Below are positions 57,801 to 64,000 of a DNA stretch of 64,000 bases, piece by piece. Every line of letters begins with the position of its first letter. Within the stretch, counting starts at the first letter, position 1. The notes beneath the pieces were generated by a model that saw nothing but the letters and a program-made list of their open reading frames with translations, was not told the DNA's origin and did no database searches. The DNA lies in assembly GCF_032118995.1 (NCBI RefSeq), contig NC_092662.1, positions 310,001 through 374,000 on the forward strand, read 5' to 3'. A program made the translations under genes and the position numbers. Source of the stretch: Asterias amurensis. Lineage: Eukaryota > Echinodermata > Asteroidea > Forcipulatida > Asteriidae.

Positions 57801-60350
57801 CACAAGGCTATAGCCTTGCTAACTTTATGAATTTTGCTCGAAAAAATCTACAAGGCTATAGCCTTGTGAACTTTATGAATTTTGCTCGAAAAATATACAA
57901 GGCTATAAGGCTATAGCCTTGTGAACTTGTCAAATTTTGCTCGAAAAAATCTACAAGGCTATAGCCTTGTGAACTTGTCAAATTTTGCTTGAAAAAATCT
58001 ACAAGGCTTGTGAACTTTACGAATTTTGCTCGAAAAAATCTACAAGGCTATAGCCTTGTGAACTTGTCAAATTTTGCTTGAAAAAAATCTACAAGTCTAT
58101 AGCCTTGTGAACTTTATGAATTTTGCTCGAAAAATGTACAAAGCTATAGCCATGTGAACTTGTCAAATTTTGCTTGAAAAAATCTACAAGGCTATAGCCT
58201 TGTGAACTTGTCAAATTTTGCTTGAAAAAATCTACAAGGCTATAGCCTTGTGAACTTTACGAATTTTGCTCGAAAAAATCTACAAGGCTATAGCCTTGTG
58301 AACTTTACGAATTTTGCTCGAAAAAATCTACAAGGCTATATATAGCCTTGTGAACTTGTCAAATTTTGCTCAAAAAAATCTACAAGGCTATAGCCTTGTG
58401 AACTTTACGAATTTTGCTCGAAAAATATACAAGACTATAAGGCTATAGCCTTGTGAACTTGTCAAATTTTGCTTGAAAAAATCTACAAGGCTATAGCCTT
58501 GTGAACTTGTCAAATTTTGCTTGAAAAAATCTACAAGGCTATAGCCTTGTGAACTTTATGAATTTTGCTCAAAAGAATCTATAAGGCTATAGCCTTGTGA
58601 ACTTTACGAATTTTGCTCGAAAAAATCTTCAAGGCTATAGCCTTGTGAACTTTATGAATTTTGCTCGAAAAATATACAAGGCTATAGCCTTGTGAACTTG
58701 TCAAATTTTGCTTGAAAAAATCTACAAGGCTATAGCCTTGTGAACTTTATGAATTTTGCTCGAAAAATATACACAAAATATACGCCTTGTGAACCTGTCA
58801 AATTTTGCTCAAAAAAAATTCACAAGGCTATAGCCTTGCTAACTTTATGAATTTTGCTCGAAAAAATCTACAAGGCTATAGCCTTGTGAACTTTATGAAT
58901 TTTGCTCGAAAAATATACAAGGCTATAAGGCTATAGCCTTGTGAACTTGTCAAATTTTGCTCGAAAAAATCTACAAGGCTATAGCCTTGTGAACTTGTCA
59001 AATTTTGCTTGAAAAAATCTACAAGGCTATAGCCTTGTGAACTTTATGAATTTTGCTCGAAAGAATCTATAAGGCTATAGCCATGTGAACTTTACGAATT
59101 TTGCTCGAAAAAATCTACAAGGCTATAGCCTTGTGAACTTTATGAATTTTGCTCGAAATATATACAAGGCTATAGCCTTGTGAACTTGCCAAATTGTGCT
59201 TGAAAAAATCTACAAGGCTATTGCCTTGTGAACTTGTCAAATTTTGCTTGAAAAAATCTACAAGGCTATAGCCTTGTGAACTTTACGAATTTTGCTCGAA
59301 AAAATCTACAAGGCTATAGCCTTGTGAACTTTATGAATTTTGCTCGAAAAATATACACAAGGCTATAGCCTTGTGAACCTGTCAAATTTTGCTCAAAAAA
59401 AATTCACAAGGCTATAGCCTTGCTAACTTTATGAATTTTGCTCGAAAAAATCTACAAGGCTATAGCCTTGTGAACTTCATGAATTTTGCTCGAAAAATAT
59501 ACAAGGCTATAAGGCTATAGCCTTGTGAACTTGTCAAATTTTGTTTGAAAAAATCTACAAGGCTATAGCCTTGTGAACTTGTCAAATTTTGCTTGAAAAA
59601 ATCTACAAGGCCTTGTGAACTTTATGAATTTTGCTCGAAAGAATCTATAAGGCTATAGCCTTGTGAACTTTATGAATTTTGCTCGAAAAATATACAAGGC
59701 TATAGCCTTGTGAACTTGTCAAATTTTGCTTGAAAAAATCTACAAGGCTATAGCCTTGTGAACTTGTCAAATTTTGCTCGAAAAAATCCACAAGGCTATA
59801 GCCTTGTGAACTTTATGAATTTTGCTCAAAAAAATCTACAAGGCTATAGCCTTGTGAACTTTATGAATTTTGCTCGAAAAATATACACAAGCCTTGTGAA
59901 CTTGTCAAATTTTGCTTGAAAAAATCTACAAGGCTTAGCCTTGTGAACTTCATGAATTTTGCTCGAAAAATATACACAAGGCTATAGCCTTGTGAACTTG
60001 TCAAATTTTGCTTGAAAAAATCTTCAAGGCTATATAATATAGCCTTGTGAACTTGTCAAATTTCGCTTGAAAAAATCTACAAGGCTATAGCCTTGTGAAC
60101 TTGTCAAATTTTGCTCAAAAAAATCTACAAGGCCTTGTGAACGTGTCAAATTTTGCTCGAAAAAATCTACAAGGCTTATATAGCCTTGTGAACTTGTCAA
60201 ATTTTGCTCGAAAAATATACAAGGCTATATAGCCTTGTGAACTTGTCAAATTTTGCTCGGAAAAATCTACAAGGCTATAGCCTTGTGAACTTGTCAAATT
60301 TTGCTTGAAAAAATCTACAAGGACTTTTGAACAAATTTTGCCCCAAAAAG
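51899..60350. repeat. 8.45-kb satellite of 47-48-bp palindrome-centred units
   Basis: Roughly 175-180 head-to-tail units. Each has three parts: a variable joint ('gaacttgtcaaattttgct' or 'gaactttatgaattttgct'), an A-run (tcaaaaaaatc, tgaaaaaatc, cgaaaaatat), and the 18-bp perfect palindrome ACAAGGCTATAGCCTTGT. Two main unit types interleave. The ends are degraded: the first ten or so units (51.9-52.5 kb) and the last few (60.0-60.35 kb) are the most varied, as expected for an array homogenised in the middle. The 48-bp form is 16 codons, so peptides such as NFARKNLQGYSLV repeat in open frames of up to about 100 codons; nothing suggests translation. Confidence 0.97.
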
Positions 60351-60958
60351 GTTACGTCCCTGAATCCATTAGTGTACATAAGGGCCTTAGGCTTAACCGG
60401 ACTGTATAGAGTCATTCATACACAATGTTTAGGTTACAATTGACAGGAGGCTTTATATGTTGGTAGGGTCAAACAATTGCAAAATAATAATTTGGATACA
60501 ATATATACAAGCTATCATTCTATGAAGATCAATTACTCAATATCAACTACAATAAGCATATAATAAGTTACAAGTAACTACAGGACAACCAACATTGATA
60601 TTACATATCAATAAGAGGGGATTAATGTATGATGAAAACACGTACAAGATTCAATTGTGGAATCAACGAGACAAAAGACAACGCAGCTTGTTTGGTTACA
60701 AAGTAACGATTCAACGTTTAAACACGGTTCAACTACATGTATCTTACTACATAATAAAACACATGTTAGCTAGTTCTGAAATTGCATATACAGAGGCAGT
60801 CAAGTCTTGCTGTGATTTTCATGCGATTCAGTTTATCCTGGCCATACAAATGCACCAGAGGCTTCTCATGTGTGTACAAGAACACACACGTATATATAAT
60901 TAAGTAATTATATACATATTTATAAAGTTATTTATTTCATTACTTATTTATTACATTA
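60351..60958. other. intergenic spacer after the satellite
   Basis: AT-rich unique-looking sequence. An open frame of 102 codons at 60595-60903 has no recognisable features and no splice context. Nothing else seen. Confidence 0.45.
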
Positions 60959-61344
60959 TTAAAGACACTCGCCACTATTGGTAATTGTTGAAGACCAGTC
61001 TTCTCACTTGGTGTATCTCAACATATGCCTACAATAACAAACCTTTTAAAATTTGAGCTCAATTTGTCGTCGAAGATGCGAGACAATAATGGAAGAAAAA
61101 ACACCCTTGTCACACGAAGTTGTGTGCTTTCAGATGCTTGATTTTGAGACCTCAAATTCTAAATCTGAAGTCTCAAAATCAAATTCGTGGAAAATAACTT
61201 CTTTCTCGAATACTACAGTACTTCAGAGGGAGCCGTTTCTCACAATGTTTTATACTATCAACCTCTCCCCATTACTCGTTACCAAGTAATGTTTTATGCT
61301 AATAACCATTTTGAGTAATTACCAATAGTGTCCACTGCCTTTAA
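60959..61344. repeat. TTAA-flanked 'ggtaatt' MITE next to the VPS52 3' end
   Basis: Starts TTAA-AGACACTCGCCACTATTGG, ends AATAGTGTCCACTGCCT-TTAA (60959-60962, 61341-61344). The centre holds an inverted 'gattttgagacctcaaattc' / 'gaagtctcaaaatcaaattc' pair. It is the best-preserved copy of this family in the window. Confidence 0.88.
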
Positions 61345-61384
61345 GGGCCTAAATATTTATTTATCTATTGGGGGGGGGTGTGTC

Positions 61385-63796
61385 TTAGAAAGCAGGTTTG
61401 AACTTCTTGACCTCTACCATGAGATGATGAATATTAATGAGTTCCCCACGTACCGCCATATTCTTGAAGGGAGCTTGAGATAGAATCTTCTGGAAGCGAT
61501 GGTAATACTGAATCAGCTGAGTCAATGTGCTCTGAAACAGACCACAGGAATTCACATAGATTATGTCATCTTGCTACTGTATCACAATTTCTTGATTCGT
61601 GGGAAGACGTTAAACCAATGTTTGTATGAGAGAGATTGGCTTTTGCCAGCTTGGTGTTTATATTCCCTTGGGGAGTTTGCAGAGTTCCCTTGATGGGAAG
61701 ATTATCTTAAACAAACTTATACATTGGCAACTTGGTGTTTATATTCCCTTGTGGGAGTTTGCAGAGTTCCCTTGAGATCTTAAACAAACTAATACATTGG
61801 AACAGGTGAAGGTTGGGTCTCCACAAATGTGCCCCCATAACAATTTAAGGATGAGGTGACAGAGTCTATGTCTAATGATGATGAGAATAATAAATGTCTT
61901 ATTTAAGATTCCAAGGTGGTGTGGTTAACTTACTTGTAAGATGCTGGTTCCATTCTTGAAGTTAGTGAAGGATCTCATAACGTCTTGGTTGATCGTCTCA
62001 ATTGCTTGCTTCCAAGTAGTGCCAAATTCTCTCACCAGTTGCTCCACACGACCTACAACATCAAGACAAAAAAGGCTTATAAATACTGGGACAAAGCCCT
62101 TCCCTTAGCAATAGTGTACTAGGTTCTTTTATGTGCATGACACAACAAACAGGACCCACAGCTTTACATCTAAATCAATGCTTGCAGCAATAATGGTTAA
62201 ATGTCTTGCTAAAAGATACAAGTGTCACTACCGGGACTCAAGCCCACACTCTGCTGAACAGAATTACCAGAGCTTGAGTCCGGTGCTGTTAACTGCTCAA
62301 TTATGACGCACGTTCTTGCCGAATCTTTGGGTATGTTTCGATGCAGTGCCTATCAGACATTAGTGTAGCCAATCCCCCTATTAAACAACATCTACCATAA
62401 ACACATAGCCATCCCTCAAAACTTACTTCAATAATAGTAAGTGTCTTGCCTAAAGACGCAAGAACTGAACTCGACTTACGATCTTGATTTTTCATCATGT
62501 CCGCTTGGCCCCTCTCAAGACGTGACTCGGCATCTTTGACAAACATCATCATGGCACCAAAGTGTGGCATCAACACCTCCTCAACAAACTCATGAGTTCT
62601 TGCCTCAAGAAGCTGCCGGAAGCTGTCCGATTCCCTAGAATCTTCCGCTGTCCTCTCCTGGTAGAAAAACAAACAGAGTGGATTATCAAAGTGAGTTTAA
62701 CAATTTACCGACCATAGCGGCCACAAGCAGGGTTTGACTCGCATCGATTCACAAAGTAAAGGTCATGTCTGAAAGAAACAGAGTGGATTATCAAAGTGAA
62801 TTTAACCATTTACAGACCATAGCAGCCACAAGCAGCTTGAACCAAAATGTCCAAAGCGGCTGAAAACGGCCGCAAGGTTTGACTAACATCAATTCACAAA
62901 GTAAAGGTCATGTCTGAAAGAAACGTCCAAAGAATGGTGCCAAGATAAAAAGCCAAGAGGGACAAAAGAAGAAGAAAAACAAGAATGGGGCTTCAAAAAT
63001 TATGAGGGTTGGGACGATCCACTGGTGTTTTATTTAACTTGGCCATCAGATAAGGCAGAATACAATCTTCAGACTAAACTTGCTCTTAAAACTATTTTCT
63101 GGTAAACTCATCTAAACATCTTGAGACTTACATTGATGACATTGAGCATCATGTCATAATTATTGATAAGAAAGATGAGTTGCTCCTTCCGTAGTGGAAA
63201 CTCAGCCGCCATTCTCAGGATGAAGTTCTCTACATCTGACATGAGGCGGGCTAATAGCCGATTGACTCGCTCATCTGGGAATGTCTCGTTCAAACTCACG
63301 ATAGCGCCGGAGAATTCCGCGTATCTACGTGTGATCTGTTTGAAACATAAACAGTACACAAATATAACATGGTTTATTTCGGGTGAACAGTTGATATTAG
63401 CTCCCTGATGTATTACAAGTTGTGCATTATAAAAAAATAAAAATGCTTGGTAAAGGGCAAGGGTCAAGGAAAAGTAATTACAATAAAAGAACTTGCATTT
63501 GGGAATCCATCACAGCTGTCAAAATGTTTAAAATTGGCTACCAATACGGGCTAGAATAGATAGTAAAATTTTGGTTCTCAGTGTATCCATGGCATTGCCC
63601 CCATTTATCTTAGAAGTTTAGTTCGGGAGTAACCAGTAAAGTCCCTCGTTAACTAATTGTTTGTTTGCTCACGTAATGCGGTCTGATGTCGATGGAACCC
63701 ATCCTCTGTGGGTCTGCTTCCTTAATACTGTGGATATTCAGCTCCAAGATGTATTCAAAACGTGGCCATAACATTTCTAGAAGTGTCTCCCAATAT
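61385..63796 (-). CDS. VPS52: VPS52, GARP/EARP tethering complex subunit, C-terminal part (five exons)
   Basis: Exons in gene order: 63673-63796, 63132-63335, 62480-62657, 61934-62052 and 61385-61531. They give the last ~257 residues in one frame with GT-AG junctions; the 5' part lies beyond the window. The match to human VPS52 as I recall it is close throughout: YWETLLEMLWPRFEYILELN, DPQRMGSIDIRPHY, ITRRYAEFSGAIVSLNET, RKEQLIFLINNYDMML, RQLLEARTHEFVEEVL, DVMRSFTNFKNGTSILQ, and the ending INIHHLMVEVKKFKPAF against human INIHHLMVELKKHKPNF. VPS52 is the core scaffold of GARP (with VPS51, 53, 54), which tethers endosome-derived vesicles to the trans-Golgi, and of EARP in recycling. A TTTATT at 61356-61361 gives AATAAA only about 24 bases after the stop on this strand. 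Confidence 0.95.
61577..61800. repeat. Dispersed repeat with internal tandem duplication in a VPS52 intron
   Basis: 61577-61716 matches 15032-15190 ('cgttaaaccaatgtttgtat', 'agagattggcttttgccagc'). Its tail is then duplicated: 'cttggtgtttatattccctt' through 'aaacaaacttatacattgg' occurs at about 61661 and again at 61729. Confidence 0.75.
62085..62310 (-). repeat. tRNA-Leu-derived SINE in a VPS52 intron
   Basis: Read on the minus strand: 'gagcagttaacagcaccgga' (A-box region) then 'ctcaagctctggt' (anticodon arm, CAA-like), 'gtgtgggcttgagtcccggt' (B box) and 'gacacttgtatc', followed by a body with 'gtaaagctgtgggtcctgtt' and 'cataaaagaacctagta'. The head lines up with a class II tRNA-Leu(CAA). 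The body is a conserved SINE domain seen in many marine invertebrates as I recall. Confidence 0.65.
62668..62922. repeat. Imperfect tandem duplication in a VPS52 intron
   Basis: 'cagagtggattatcaaagtg' through 'aaaggtcatgtctgaaagaaa' occurs twice (from about 62673 and about 62780). The second copy carries about 40 extra bases ('cttgaaccaaaatgtccaaa' and following) after 'ccacaagcag'. Confidence 0.85.
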
Positions 63797-63798
63797 CT

Positions 63799-64000
63799 GC
63801 AAAAACATGAAATATAAAAGGTGGATGATTGAGCAGGTTTAACCATGGAGCTACCTCCATGGTTAAACAATGTTTAAGTCAGAAAATATAATTAGCTGTT
63901 GCAAACTTCTTACCACCAAAAAGGACATATTGTATAAATGCAACAACAAAAAAGTTAATGGCCTGCTGTTTGAACCCTAGCAGAGTCTTTCTTGAAGGCT
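63799..64000. other. VPS52 intron, no further exon recognised
   Basis: A GGTAAG donor-like site on the minus strand lies near 63910-63915, but none of the frames before it resembles the VPS52 segment expected upstream of RYWE. I therefore leave it as intron. A small inverted pair 'taaccatggagcta' / 'cctccatggttaa' lies at 63839-63868. Confidence 0.5.

Noticed and set aside
52496-57830. Repeated open frames (60-100 codons) with the peptide NFARKNLQGYSLV
   Set aside because: They follow from a 48-bp (16-codon) satellite unit without stops; frames break whenever a 47-bp unit occurs, and no codon bias or splice context supports coding.
51899-60350. CRISPR-like array (regular palindromic repeats)
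   Set aside because: There are no unique spacers: unit and 'spacer' are both repeated, and the context is an intron-rich animal genome.
63913-64000. Possible further VPS52 exon with a GGTAAG donor
   Set aside because: The only open frame does not resemble the conserved VPS52 segment expected before RYWE.
1-64000. Retrovirus, LTR element, Polinton or LINE reading frames
   Set aside because: I looked for reverse transcriptase, integrase, capsid and endonuclease-like frames and long direct terminal repeats and saw none.

Overview
The window is invertebrate animal nuclear DNA: four intron-containing genes and part of a fifth sit in an AT-rich background full of short palindromic DNA-transposon remnants. 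Gene content, intron style and repeat families I recall from sea stars and sea cucumbers suggest an echinoderm. The species call is inference from memory; I could not search a database.

Layout. (1) 1.06-2.29 kb, + strand: a three-exon gene for protein C10 (C12orf57 family). (2) 5.70-8.49 kb, + strand: a four-exon CD225/dispanin (IFITM/PRRT1-like) two-pass membrane protein; its second intron carries a hairpin element, a 20-bp minisatellite and a tRNA-type SINE. (3) 13.34-15.95 kb, - strand: a five-exon torsin AAA+ ATPase that keeps all key motifs and ends in KDEL. (4) About 16.5-18.2 kb: a probable divergent promoter region between torsin and the next gene, holding a ~660-bp foldback transposon that probably interrupts a 5' leader exon. 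(5) 24.57-48.18 kb, + strand: a 21-coding-exon CEP350-like centrosomal protein (3,484 codons by my splice model) with an IQ motif, coiled coils, a CAP-Gly domain and a conserved C-terminus. (6) 51.90-60.35 kb: an ~8.45-kb satellite of 47-48-bp units, each centred on an 18-bp perfect palindrome, with nested higher-order duplications. (7) 61.39-63.80 kb, - strand: the last five exons of VPS52 (GARP/EARP tethering complex); the gene continues beyond the window.

Every splice junction I used is GT-AG and keeps the reading frame. The five genes are housekeeping genes of unrelated pathways (centrosome/microtubule, ER/nuclear envelope, retrograde tethering, membrane microdomain, developmental C10), so this is a gene neighbourhood and not an operon or defence island.

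The unusual content is in the repeats. There are at least five short-transposon families: TTAA-flanked foldbacks; CAGGCCTG elements with apparent 6-bp target duplications; two 'aaattt-cat' hairpin families; and the large foldback at the CEP350 leader. There are also two SINE types, a nested insertion, and the palindromic satellite. I saw no retrovirus, LTR element, Polinton, LINE reading frame, CRISPR array, rRNA or intact tRNA.
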